From contig JAHLLB010000022.1 in the NCBI GenBank assembly GCA_020444425.1, positions 1-64,000 on the forward strand: DNA of 64,000 nt, in the 5' to 3' direction. Of the stretch, positions 36,101-43,302 are shown piece by piece. The translations under genes were made by a program, and so were the position numbers. The stretch is from a bacterium (GTDB lineage: Bacteria; Electryoneota; Electryoneia; Electryoneales; Electryoneaceae). Within the stretch, counting starts at the first letter, position 1. Every line of letters begins with the position of its first letter. The notes below the pieces were generated by a model. It did no database searches. It was not told where the DNA came from and saw only the letters and a list, made by a program, of their open reading frames with translations.

Positions 36101-36490
36101 CTGCCCGGTTTCTCCGGCGACAAGGACGTCGCGTGGGGCGAACCGGACGGCGATCCGGCGAACACCCGCCGTGTGTCGTTGGATTTGAGCAGCATCGGCG
36201 GCGTGGCGCAGTTCACGATGGATGACGCCTACTGCTGGCCGAATCCGGTGCTGGCGGAGGATATTGCACATTTCCGTTTCCCGAACCGTGGGTCGGAAGC
36301 CGAGGTGACGGTTTACGACATCGCCGGCCGTGAGCAGCTGTCGAAGCGTTGCACGTGGCAGGGTGCCGGGATGGATACGGACGAGGCGGAGCTGGAATTG
36401 GATGTGTCAGCGTTGCCGTCCGGCGTGTATGTGGCCCGGCTTGAGGTCGGGGGTGAGGTCCAACTGATACGATTTTCCGTGGTGAATTGA
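33176..36490 (+). CDS. M6-like pseudo-metalloprotease with FG-GAP-type repeats and diverged T9SS domain
   Basis: A 1104-residue exported protein. A signal peptide (LSGTILLLAMMLLPVAVDA) is followed by a domain resembling the M6 (immune inhibitor A) peptidases: NYFSKFSNGKLTLAGY, then YDIFIIFHAGSG, then GLPHLYDTEDGDAGIGMLGLMDRG and PPSAWSRIFMRW. Where active M6 enzymes have HExxH followed by GLPDLYD, this protein has A292-Q293-L-G-F296, so both histidines and the glutamate are lost. It is probably inactive. Residues ~580-1000 hold FG-GAP/VCBS-like repeats (DINGDDIDELIV, ADMDQDGSCEIVA, ADFDGDGETEYIG, DMDHDGDLEPAW). The C-terminus (CWPNPVLAEDIAHFRF ... SGVYVARLEVGG) is a diverged sorting domain. 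The stop overlaps the next gene's start (TGATG), giving translational coupling. A lower-GC patch with atypical codons spans about 34925-35450. Confidence 0.85.
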   Translation: MHARKTFAFLSGTILLLAMMLLPVAVDARSDGYAPGVDPRPVIAGLQPDRSVANIVDEDFYTLPGDLPDTLRVMAIRVHFQPDTLSATFGDGDFMYDYPDTVNPDGWLLDPPPHDRQFFQDHLLAARNYFSKFSNGKLTLAGYDDEDVEGGDVYPKGAQDSYQLDYPIWTINYGNDDEQRLNEQLVKLFADSWTVADQNGLADDLAADGRTVEDYDIFIIFHAGSGNEFDTGYDLTPFDIPSVFISENDLQEFGGLTGGVDFAGSKIPNGLILPETQRQLGTDVGMHGTVVAQLGFAIGLPHLYDTEDGDAGIGMLGLMDRGFGAFYGTIPIPPSAWSRIFMRWDEPVTVSSYTTIDTVRLGGLHLPDSVFSDNLDDPDNVVRLLRIPINDTEYYLAEVRRRDPDEDSLSYGWDRDGRKITFYDDYSWEVEDGFRVAVTYSDYDFDLPSSGVLLWHIDDQLIRNRYADDRIQNDFDKRGIRLQEADGTWDIGKDYPFLTVGDGTELGWADDAFYRDNDSWSDANRPLFNPEFSTNTNPSSTSNDGGQTHLTINKFSDIADTMTFRITNGWIQDGFPIELSEVWDVTHGDINGDDIDELIVHGSDGTSHTVFVLDSTGVVLESFPAGGQSAKIAVADMDQDGSCEIVAADANTIFIAVYSPLTSQFNIDWSATLPDYAEIRALAVIEHGENSVALGLFDGEVGQHILLRGGRKGDIADQFFVDATFSYDEVRPGDGFLLAAEAEGAGADAIVWFNSTQVASVDLDDGSVELGWITEDPEPDPVPGTRVLKDAIAADFDGDGETEYIGTLEEGRLLFFEFVNGQPVGRSVDVDEMPSALRVLDMDHDGDLEPAWLDMSSKEIVSVERDGLLAEGTPFQLSRKGGDPYDSHSIIFDSDGDGNLEWFTVTEGDGNSLLLSAYDLSDGQLLPGFPLPLPNASSIGEYSMIAANIDSDDSVELIVASNVPNTTAMRITAYDLPGFSGDKDVAWGEPDGDPANTRRVSLDLSSIGGVAQFTMDDAYCWPNPVLAEDIAHFRFPNRGSEAEVTVYDIAGREQLSKRCTWQGAGMDTDEAELELDVSALPSGVYVARLEVGGEVQLIRFSVVN

Positions 36491-39400
36491 TGCGTTTTCC
36501 GAACATAGACTCATCCCTGCGTCGCACTCTCTACGGGTTTGCCGCGGTCGTTGTCAGCATCTTCGTTTTCGCGTGGCTCGCGTTTGGCCAGTACGGCATG
36601 GCGAACCATCCGGAGCTGGTGTGGAAGACGATGGAGACCGAGCATTTCTACGTCCATTACGATACCACCGCCACCCGCACCGCGATGACGGTGGCGAAGA
36701 TTGGTGACGAGATTTACGAGACGGTGACCCGCTTGTACGAATACGAGCCGGATACCAAGGTGCACCTGATCGTCAAGGATACGGACGACTACGCCAACGG
36801 CGGCGCGTACTACTACAACAACAAGATCTGGATCTGGGCGACACCGCTGGACTATGAGCTTCGCGGCACGAAGAACTGGTTGCGGGATGTGTTGACGCAC
36901 GAGTTCACGCACATGATCCAGCTCGGCAAGGCGCGCAAGCTGCCGCGCAACATCCCGGCAATCTACGGGCAGGTAATGGCGTACGAGGAGGAGAAACGGC
37001 CGGATGTGTTATACGGCTATCCGAACGTCCTCGCCAGCTATCCGTTCGCGATGACGGTGATGCCGATGTGGTTCGCGGAAGGCACGGCGCAGTACAACGA
37101 TCCGAAGTTCCGGTTCGATTTCTGGGACAGCCACCGCGACATGCAGTTACGCACCCGTGCGCTGGATGGAAAAATCCTCGATCTCGACAACATGGAAGTC
37201 TTCGGCAAGAACAGCATCGGCAACGAGGGCGTGTACAACCACGGCTACGGGCTGGTGAAATACATCGCCGAAACCTATGGCATCGAAAATCTGCGTGAAC
37301 TGACCGAGCAGCAGAGCAAGCTGACACGGTTTGATTTCAACACGTCGTGCGAGAAAGTGCTCGGAATGAGCGCGTACCAGCTGCACGATGAGTGGGTTGA
37401 CTACCTGACCGCGCAGTACGAGGCGGACACCGAAGTCATCCGCCGGAACCTGGTCGTCGGCGAAGTGATTGACAGCTCGGGCAACGCGAACCTGTACCCG
37501 AAATTCGCCCCGGACGGCGAGACGCTGTACTTCGTCAGCAACCGTGGCATGGACTACTTCAGCCAGCGCAACCTGTTCGCCCTTGATCGGGAAGTGGTTG
37601 ACCATCCGGACAGCACCTTCGACGACGAAGGAGACATCGAACACGACCCGGATCTCACGATCAAGCAGGTCACGCACGCGTTCGACATCAGCGACGACGG
37701 CCGCTGGTTGGTGTACGGGAAGATCACGCCGCAGTTCAACGAGTCGAACTACAGTGACTTGTACCTCTACGACCTGGAAGAAGAGAAGGATCACCGGTTG
37801 ACCATTGCCGGGCGCGCGTGGGAACCGTCGTTCCATCCGGACGAAGACCGGATCGTGTTTGTCGTCAACCGTGACGGCACGCTGGATCTGGCGACCCTTG
37901 ACCTGCCGGCGAAGGAAGAGTGGCCGGACATCGACCCGGTTGAAGCGGATTCGATTCACCACCTGACGGACTTCGATGATGGTCGCCGCGTGTACCAGCC
38001 GCAATACAGCCCGAACGGTGAAGACATCCTGTTCGCGATGAGCCTCGATGTTGGGCGCGACCTGATGGTCATGGACGCGGACGGCTCAAACATGCGCGCC
38101 GCAGTCGACGGTGACGGCGACCAGCGCGACGCCATCTGGGGCCCGAGCGGCCAGATCGTGTATTATGCGTCGGACGAAACCGGCATCTTCAACATTTACC
38201 GCCACAACCTCGCGACCGGCCAGACCGACCTGTTAACGAACACGGTGGGCGGTGCATTCAGCCCGACGCTGTCCCCGGACGCGATGACGCTGGTTTACAG
38301 CGACTGGCACTCGGACGGGTACAAGCTGACCCGTCTCGACCGGCCGATGCCGATCCATCCGGACAGCGCGGCGTACGGGCGGAACTATCTCGAAGTGTTG
38401 CCGGAAACGACGTACGACGACACCGAGGTCGCTGTCCTGCCGAGCAAGAACTACAAGCCGATCTTCGAGAACGTATTCTTCGTGCCGCGGATCGCGTGGG
38501 ATTACGGCACGTTCAAGCCGGGCGTGTACGTCTTCAGCAGCGATTTCCTCGAGAAGCTGAACTTCTTCGGCGGGTTCGACATCAACTCGCGCGGTGAGTT
38601 TGATGCCATCGGGATGCTCGACTTCACAGCGTTCCGGCCGACCTTCTACACGCTGGGCTACTACCTGATTCGCAAGGACAGTGAGAGCTTCGAGGATACG
38701 TACGTCATCAACGACCAGAAGCTTGACCCGGACGGCAACCTGGTTCCGGTGTACGACAAGTACGGTGTTGACTACACGTTCAACCTGATGCTGTTCGACA
38801 TCGGCGCGCGGATGACGGTGTTCCCGTTTGTCGATGCGGAGCTGAGCACCCGACTCAGCCGGTACGAGGCGAACCTGGACTACGATGATGGGACAACGTT
38901 CCACTACACGTACTTCCTCGGGCGCACGTACCAGGCGCGGTTTGATTACAACACGATGCCGGCGATGATCAAGGGGAACGTGCACCCGCGCGCGGGTTCC
39001 GCGGCGCAGGTGACGGTTGCGTTTGAGGACAACCAGTTCATTGATGGCTTTGAGGTGGACGCGGACGCGCTCACCTTGCAGGAAGTCTACACGCCATACA
39101 AATTCTGGCGTCTCGAGGCCGACGCGACTCACTGGTACAATCCGGCAGGCAAGTTGACGCTGCAGCCGCGTGTGCGTGTCGGTTACCTCGACAAGCAGGT
39201 GGATCCGTTCATGCACCTGTACGCCGGCGGGTTGCACGGGATGCGTGGTTACAGCTTCTACAGCCTCGGCGGTACGCGCAAGCTGATTGGTTCGCTGGCC
39301 GTGCGTCACCCGGTCTGGGAGCCGAACCGTCCCCGCACCGGCTGGTTGCACTGGGACGGCATCTACGCCGGAGTTTTCGGCGATGTCGGCGACGCGTGGC

Positions 39401-39648
39401 GTGAACGTGACTTTGATTCCGGCGAGCTGAAATCCGATCTCGGACTCGAGTTACGCGCCAAATTCTACTCGTGGTATGGGTATCCGACGGCGGTTACCTT
39501 CAGTGCGGCGCGTGCCTTTGACACGGTGACGGTGACGGAAAACGACATCACCACCGTGTACGATCCCGAGTGGAAGTTTTACCTGACCGTGCTATTCAAC
39601 TTCGAAACGATATTTCCCTTCGGGGGACCACAAGGAGAGCACCGATGA
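36490..39648 (+). CDS. Metalloprotease-TolB propeller-Omp85-like barrel fusion
   Basis: A 1052-residue envelope protein with three recognisable parts. After an N-terminal hydrophobic segment (LYGFAAVVVSIFVFAWLAF) comes a peptidase MA-like (gluzincin) domain with H137-E-F-T-H141 and the third ligand E197 in MWFAEGTAQY, all intact. Residues ~330-630 are TolB/PD40 propeller blades (YPKFAPDGETLYFVSNRG, FHPDEDRIVFVVNRDGTLDL, YSPNGEDILFAMS). The last ~350 residues look like a beta-barrel. They contain GGLHGMRGYSFYSLGG, whose R919-G-Y921 resembles the RGY/RGF loop-6 motif of the Omp85/BamA superfamily. The likely topology is a periplasmic protease and propeller tethered to an outer-membrane barrel. 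ATG 36490 overlaps the previous stop; the next gene overlaps its stop by 4 bp. Confidence 0.83.
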   Translation: MRFPNIDSSLRRTLYGFAAVVVSIFVFAWLAFGQYGMANHPELVWKTMETEHFYVHYDTTATRTAMTVAKIGDEIYETVTRLYEYEPDTKVHLIVKDTDDYANGGAYYYNNKIWIWATPLDYELRGTKNWLRDVLTHEFTHMIQLGKARKLPRNIPAIYGQVMAYEEEKRPDVLYGYPNVLASYPFAMTVMPMWFAEGTAQYNDPKFRFDFWDSHRDMQLRTRALDGKILDLDNMEVFGKNSIGNEGVYNHGYGLVKYIAETYGIENLRELTEQQSKLTRFDFNTSCEKVLGMSAYQLHDEWVDYLTAQYEADTEVIRRNLVVGEVIDSSGNANLYPKFAPDGETLYFVSNRGMDYFSQRNLFALDREVVDHPDSTFDDEGDIEHDPDLTIKQVTHAFDISDDGRWLVYGKITPQFNESNYSDLYLYDLEEEKDHRLTIAGRAWEPSFHPDEDRIVFVVNRDGTLDLATLDLPAKEEWPDIDPVEADSIHHLTDFDDGRRVYQPQYSPNGEDILFAMSLDVGRDLMVMDADGSNMRAAVDGDGDQRDAIWGPSGQIVYYASDETGIFNIYRHNLATGQTDLLTNTVGGAFSPTLSPDAMTLVYSDWHSDGYKLTRLDRPMPIHPDSAAYGRNYLEVLPETTYDDTEVAVLPSKNYKPIFENVFFVPRIAWDYGTFKPGVYVFSSDFLEKLNFFGGFDINSRGEFDAIGMLDFTAFRPTFYTLGYYLIRKDSESFEDTYVINDQKLDPDGNLVPVYDKYGVDYTFNLMLFDIGARMTVFPFVDAELSTRLSRYEANLDYDDGTTFHYTYFLGRTYQARFDYNTMPAMIKGNVHPRAGSAAQVTVAFEDNQFIDGFEVDADALTLQEVYTPYKFWRLEADATHWYNPAGKLTLQPRVRVGYLDKQVDPFMHLYAGGLHGMRGYSFYSLGGTRKLIGSLAVRHPVWEPNRPRTGWLHWDGIYAGVFGDVGDAWRERDFDSGELKSDLGLELRAKFYSWYGYPTAVTFSAARAFDTVTVTENDITTVYDPEWKFYLTVLFNFETIFPFGGPQGEHR

Positions 39649-40691
39649 AGTACGGAAACCTCGCGCTGATCGCTCTGGCGCTGGTTCTGGCGGCGGCGCC
39701 GGTGATGGCCGTTGAAACGAGTGGCGAGTCGTCTGAAATCTCACCGGTTTTCATGCGTGGTGACATGCCCGCGCTGGATGAAGGCGTGAATCTGGATGAG
39801 TGGAATGAAGCGTCCCGCTTCGGCACCTCCTACAGCCAGTTTGATCTGAACCGTCGCCTCGCGGTTGGCCTGCAGGCTGACCCGGAAGACGGTGATGTGG
39901 AAACCGTCACTGCCAATGAAGAAGACGACGACGCGATGGCGATGGAAAACAGGAAGAACCCGGGCCGTGCGCTGCTGCTGAGTGCGATCATGCCGGGCGC
40001 CGGTGAATTGTATGCTGGCAAGACCTGGCGTGCCGCCGGTTTCTTCGCTCTTGAAATGGCCGCGTGGGTCGGCGCGATTTACTACGCGCAGCAGGGTGAA
40101 GACAAGGAAACCGAGTACGAGAAGTACGCGGACCAGCACTACCATGAAAACTACTACCGTTCGGTCGAGTACGCAGCTGCTTTGGACGCCACGATTGGGG
40201 ATGCCTGGGATGAGGAAGACGGCCAAGGTGCTTGGGAAGCGTTGGACTGGCAGGACAAGCTCGGCTATCTGCCGGACAACTTCACGCATGACCTCCCGCA
40301 GGAACGGAACCAGCAGTACTACGAGAACATCGGCAAGTACATGACGCAGTTCGGGTACGGCTGGGAAGACTACATCGGTATAGATGCGGATGGAAATTTA
40401 ATTCGAAATACCGATGAGATTAATGGTCAAGCAGCGGGCTGGGGATATATCTGGGCTGGCTCAAGCCCGCTTGCCAATGAGTACATCGACATGCGCGACG
40501 AGTCGAACCAGCTGCTCGACCGCAGCGCGACCTTCTTCGCGGTGATCATGGTCAACCACGTGGCGTCGGCGCTGCACGCCGGCTTCACCGTTCGCGCGAT
40601 GAACGAAGACGCGAAGGTCGAACCGGCGATGGGCATGATTCGTCACAACGACGAACGCGTGACGACCGCCGGCCTGCGGATCCGGTTCTAG
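39645..40691 (+). CDS. DUF5683-like exported membrane protein (paralogue 1)
   Basis: A 348-residue protein of unknown function. It has a signal peptide (LALIALALVLAAAPVMA) and an acidic linker (DPEDGDVETVTANEEDDDAM). The DUF5683-like core then follows: GRALLLSAIMPGAGELYAGKTWRAAGFFALEMAAWVGAIYY. Late hydrophobic stretches (TFFAVIMVNHVASALHAGFTV) suggest membrane insertion. The ATG overlaps the stop of the protease-barrel gene (ATGA) and has AAGGAGAG at 39632-39639, so it is translationally coupled. A short stretch at 40375-40450 (coding IGIDADGNLIRNTDEINGQ) is AT-rich with codons unlike the rest of the gene. DUF5683 proteins are common in T9SS-bearing lineages but have no known activity. Confidence 0.8.
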   Translation: MKYGNLALIALALVLAAAPVMAVETSGESSEISPVFMRGDMPALDEGVNLDEWNEASRFGTSYSQFDLNRRLAVGLQADPEDGDVETVTANEEDDDAMAMENRKNPGRALLLSAIMPGAGELYAGKTWRAAGFFALEMAAWVGAIYYAQQGEDKETEYEKYADQHYHENYYRSVEYAAALDATIGDAWDEEDGQGAWEALDWQDKLGYLPDNFTHDLPQERNQQYYENIGKYMTQFGYGWEDYIGIDADGNLIRNTDEINGQAAGWGYIWAGSSPLANEYIDMRDESNQLLDRSATFFAVIMVNHVASALHAGFTVRAMNEDAKVEPAMGMIRHNDERVTTAGLRIRF

Positions 40692-40726
40692 GTCCGCAGT
40701 TGCTGTAGCCTGTTTGCGAATCACGT

Positions 40727-40759
40727 CTTGCCACGGATACGCTGTGTGTCCGTGGCAAG
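40727..40759. terminator. Perfect 11-bp hairpin between the DUF5683-like genes
   Basis: CTTGCCACGGA (40727-40737) pairs with TCCGTGGCAAG (40749-40759). No T-tract follows, so it may be an mRNA processing or attenuation site rather than a strong terminator. Confidence 0.5.
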
Positions 40760-40795
40760 GCGAGTTGTTCAACCACCGATCAATTCGAGCGTTCG

Positions 40796-41629
40796 ATGTT
40801 CCGACCTGTCACCGTGATCCTGTTGCTGTTGCTCCTCGCCGTGCCCCTGTTTGCCGGTGACGGTGGAACGCCTGTCCCCTGGCGTGAGAACTTGTCCACG
40901 TCGTCCATGCTTTCCGGGGATGATCCCGATCCGGAACTCGCCTCGGTCGAACAGATCTCGGCGTTTCTCACGGACGGTCAGAAGCCGCCGGAGCGTGGAT
41001 TTGACGAAGAGCAGGGACAGGTGTATTCCGTCGGCCTGACGGAGGAAGAACGCGCGTACCTGGCGAAACAGCCGTCCGAAGCGTTCCTGCGGTCCGCCGT
41101 GTTGCCGGGCTGGGGGCAGCGGTACGGCGATCGGAATTTCCGTGGCGCAATCTTCTCCGGCGTCGAAGTCGGGTTGTGGACAGCGTTGCTGCTCACCCGT
41201 CAGGACTGGATCGAAGGCGAAGATGATTACATGACCTTCGCCCGCCAGCACGCAGGCGTTTCCGGCTCGCCCGACCACCAGTACTTTGTTGACATCGGCA
41301 ACTACAACACGATGGACGAGTTCAACGAAGCCCAGCGTGCGCAACGCCAGTACGCCGACCAGTACCGCAGCTCCAGCTCATACTGGGAGTGGGATTCGTC
41401 GAAGAACCGGGAACGGTTCAAGGATATCCGCATCGACGCGGACGCGTCCAAACGGCGGATCTACTACTTCGTCGGCGGGTTGGTGTTGAACCGTGTGTTG
41501 TCGTCGATTGACGCGTCCCGTGGCCTCGCCAAGCGCCAGAAGGATTTGCGGGAAAAGGAAGCCGGCTTCAGCTTCGGCGTCGGCTACAACGCGTACACGC
41601 GCGGCCCCGCACTGACCATTGGCTGGTGA
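40796..41629 (+). CDS. DUF5683-like exported membrane protein (paralogue 2)
   Basis: A 277-residue paralogue of the preceding gene. Its signal peptide is FRPVTVILLLLLLAVPLFAG. The shared core is FLRSAVLPGWGQRYGDRNFRGAIFSGVEVGLWTALLL, equivalent to the ALLLSAIMPGAGELYAG...AGFFALEMAAWVGAI block of paralogue 1. A second shared region is YYFVGGLVLNRVLSSIDASRG near the C-terminus. Function is unknown. Position at the end of the porU-porV cluster suggests an envelope role. The separating hairpin at 40727-40759 may reduce its expression relative to the upstream genes. Confidence 0.78.
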   Translation: MFRPVTVILLLLLLAVPLFAGDGGTPVPWRENLSTSSMLSGDDPDPELASVEQISAFLTDGQKPPERGFDEEQGQVYSVGLTEEERAYLAKQPSEAFLRSAVLPGWGQRYGDRNFRGAIFSGVEVGLWTALLLTRQDWIEGEDDYMTFARQHAGVSGSPDHQYFVDIGNYNTMDEFNEAQRAQRQYADQYRSSSSYWEWDSSKNRERFKDIRIDADASKRRIYYFVGGLVLNRVLSSIDASRGLAKRQKDLREKEAGFSFGVGYNAYTRGPALTIGW

Positions 41630-41691
41630 TCCTGCCCAGCTGAAACAACGAACAATCTTTCTATACTGACGATACTGCTGGGGGCAGATCG

Positions 41692-42072
41692 TTGGATTCC
41701 CTCATCACACGGATGCTGATCGCCGGCGGCCTGCTGCTGCTGGCTTTGATCAGCGGCTACCTCACGCACGGCCTGGGCCGTCCTCTGAACACGGCGCTAT
41801 TCACGGTCCACAAGCTGAGTGCGGTGGCGGCGATTGTGTTTGCGGTGCTGGCGTTCGTGCTGGCGCGCAACACGCTGGCGTGTCCCTCTCCCACCGGCAT
41901 CCTGATCGCCATTTCCTTGCTGCTGCTGGTTGTGCTGCTGGTAACCGGTGGTTTTCTCTCCTTTGAACGTTTCGCGGATACGTGGCTGGCAACCGTTCAC
42001 ACCCTCCTCGGCCCGGCGACGGCTGTGCTGTGGGTTGTGGCGCTGGTGGTTTTTTGGCTTGGCGGGCGGTAG
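41692..42072 (+). CDS. Small four-helix membrane protein with conserved-looking histidines
   Basis: A 126-residue inner-membrane protein of unknown family. Four hydrophobic helices are evident at about residues 8-25, 42-58, 67-88 and 103-123. H26 (YLTHGLG), H40 (FTVHKLSAV) and H103 (TVHTLLGP) lie at helix ends on the same side, which would suit heme or metal binding. That reading is inference only. The start is TTG at 41692, with GGGGG at 41680-41684; an ATG at 41713 would shorten it by seven residues. Heptads begin 9 bp after its stop, and the next gene is convergent. Confidence 0.65.
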   Translation: MDSLITRMLIAGGLLLLALISGYLTHGLGRPLNTALFTVHKLSAVAAIVFAVLAFVLARNTLACPSPTGILIAISLLLLVVLLVTGGFLSFERFADTWLATVHTLLGPATAVLWVVALVVFWLGGR

Positions 42073-42080
42073 TACGGACA

Positions 42081-42129
42081 GTGGTCAGTAGTCGGTGCTC
42101 AGTTGTCAGTTATCAGTTGTCAGTTATCA
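42081..42129. repeat. Heptanucleotide repeat, GTTATCA/GTTGTCA family
   Basis: Seven heptads: GTGGTCA, GTAGTCG, GTGCTCA, GTTGTCA, GTTATCA, GTTGTCA and GTTATCA. The last four form an alternating 14-bp superunit. It starts 9 bp after the membrane-protein stop, preceded by GGACA as in the arrays at 19144 and 22587. Confidence 0.9.
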
Positions 42130-42165
42130 GTCCATCCGTTTCCGTGCCTTCTGTGTATTCTGTGG

Positions 42166-42537
42166 TTATTTCTTCTTTTTCTTCCGTGCCTTGTTCGGTG
42201 GTTCAGCGGCGACGGTTTCCAGCGAGGTGTGCACGAACCACGTCCAGTCGTCGTGATACTCGGGCGCGTCCGGTTTGATCCACTCGACCCACGTGCCGAG
42301 CGGTTTCGCGTTCATCGGGTTGAACGCCTCGACGTCATCCCGTGCCAGCGCTTCGTCATACTTGTCGGGCGGCATTTTCACAATCAGGCCGTCCTCGCCG
42401 ATCATCAGGAAGAATTTGTTGTTGCTGACGAGCCGCCAACCCGGATGACCCATCATCTGGGAGCGTTCGATGTCCGGGTATGTCTTTAATTTATCCTCGC
42501 ACAGCTCGAGCAGATCGTCACGGTACCGGTGCGGCAT
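42166..42537 (-). CDS. TfoX N-terminal domain-like protein
   Basis: A 123-residue cytoplasmic protein. QMMGHPGWRLVSNNKFFLMIGEDGLIVKMPPDKYDEAL follows the pattern of TfoX N-terminal domain proteins (glycine-rich turn, F-x-x-I/V-G-E-D-G-L, K-x-P). A PMNAKPLGTWVEW segment then resembles the PMG...W element of the same family. The tail KARKKKKK is unusually basic and may bind nucleic acid. TfoX/Sxy regulates competence in some proteobacteria, but many single-domain relatives have no known role. No competence genes are nearby. Confidence 0.65.
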   Translation of the reverse strand: MPHRYRDDLLELCEDKLKTYPDIERSQMMGHPGWRLVSNNKFFLMIGEDGLIVKMPPDKYDEALARDDVEAFNPMNAKPLGTWVEWIKPDAPEYHDDWTWFVHTSLETVAAEPPNKARKKKKK

Positions 42538-42629
42538 GGGTCTTACTCCCTGGACGGTGATTTGGCTGCGAGAAGATACGCCTTATCAACAGAGAATGCT
42601 ACACAATTGTTCAGTACGCAGGAGCGGGA

Positions 42630-43091
42630 TCATTTGATGCCGAACTGCTTCCGGATCACCTGCGTGCGGTGGTTGAAGATGTGTTCGACACGGTTGCGAA
42701 CCAGTCCGGCGCCGAGCCGGTTGCCGAGTGTACCGAAGGGCAGCAGGTAGCGGACTTCGTCCCGGATCAAGGTGCCGCCTTCGACCTCCTCGAAGGTGTG
42801 CGTGTGATGCCAGAACGCGTACGGGCCTTTGATCTGTTCGTCGACGAACCGGTGCGGCGGATCGTACGCGGTGATCAGCGTGCGCCAGTGCAGGCGCAGG
42901 CCTGGGAACGGGCGGATGGTGTAGTCAATCACCGCACCGCGTTGCATTTCGATCGGTGTCGGTGTGAGGATGTGAAAGCCGAGGTCTTTCGGCGTGATTT
43001 CGGCGAGGTTTTCCGGCCGGTCGAAGAAGGCGAAAACCTCGTCGCGTGGGCGTGGGACAAACTGTTCGCGTTTCAGGATGAACGGGTTCAT
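42630..43091 (-). CDS. SRPBCC-family ligand-binding protein
   Basis: A 153-residue START/SRPBCC-fold protein. It begins PFILKREQFVPRPRDEVFAFFDRPENLAEITPKDLGF, the standard opening of this family. VIDYTIRPFPGLRLHWRTLITAYDPPHRFVDEQIKGPYAFWHHTHTFEE and a C-terminal helix with HIFNHRTQVIRKQFG complete the domain. Members bind hydrophobic ligands; the ligand is unknown. The start at 43091 (MNPFIL) matches homologues; an in-frame ATG at 43136 is possible but its extra residues look non-conserved. No strong ribosome-binding site is visible for either. Confidence 0.78.
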   Translation of the reverse strand: MNPFILKREQFVPRPRDEVFAFFDRPENLAEITPKDLGFHILTPTPIEMQRGAVIDYTIRPFPGLRLHWRTLITAYDPPHRFVDEQIKGPYAFWHHTHTFEEVEGGTLIRDEVRYLLPFGTLGNRLGAGLVRNRVEHIFNHRTQVIRKQFGIK

Positions 43092-43245
43092 GGGTGCGTG
43101 CCGTATGTTGAGTTGGTTGCGATTTGGACGGATCATCGCTGCAGAACGAAACAGCTGGACCTGTTTGCCAACTCAGGATGCAACCCGTGCGCCAGAATGC
43201 GCCGCCTGCTTCAACACGACGATCTTCCGCGAGACCGTTGAGCCA

Positions 43246-43277
43246 GCGGGGACACATTGTCCTCAATGTGTCCCCGC
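43246..43277. repeat. Perfect 14-bp hairpin, GGGGACAC family variant
   Basis: GCGGGGACACATTG (43246-43259) pairs with CAATGTGTCCCCGC (43264-43277) around loop TCCT. It shares GGGGACAC/GTGTCCCC with the hairpins at 19264 and 23996 but has a different apical half. It lies 25 bp after the stop of the minus-strand cargo gene and could act in transcript 3'-end formation. Confidence 0.75.
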
Positions 43278-43302
43278 GTACCGGTTGCTCAGTCCCGCAA
43301 CA

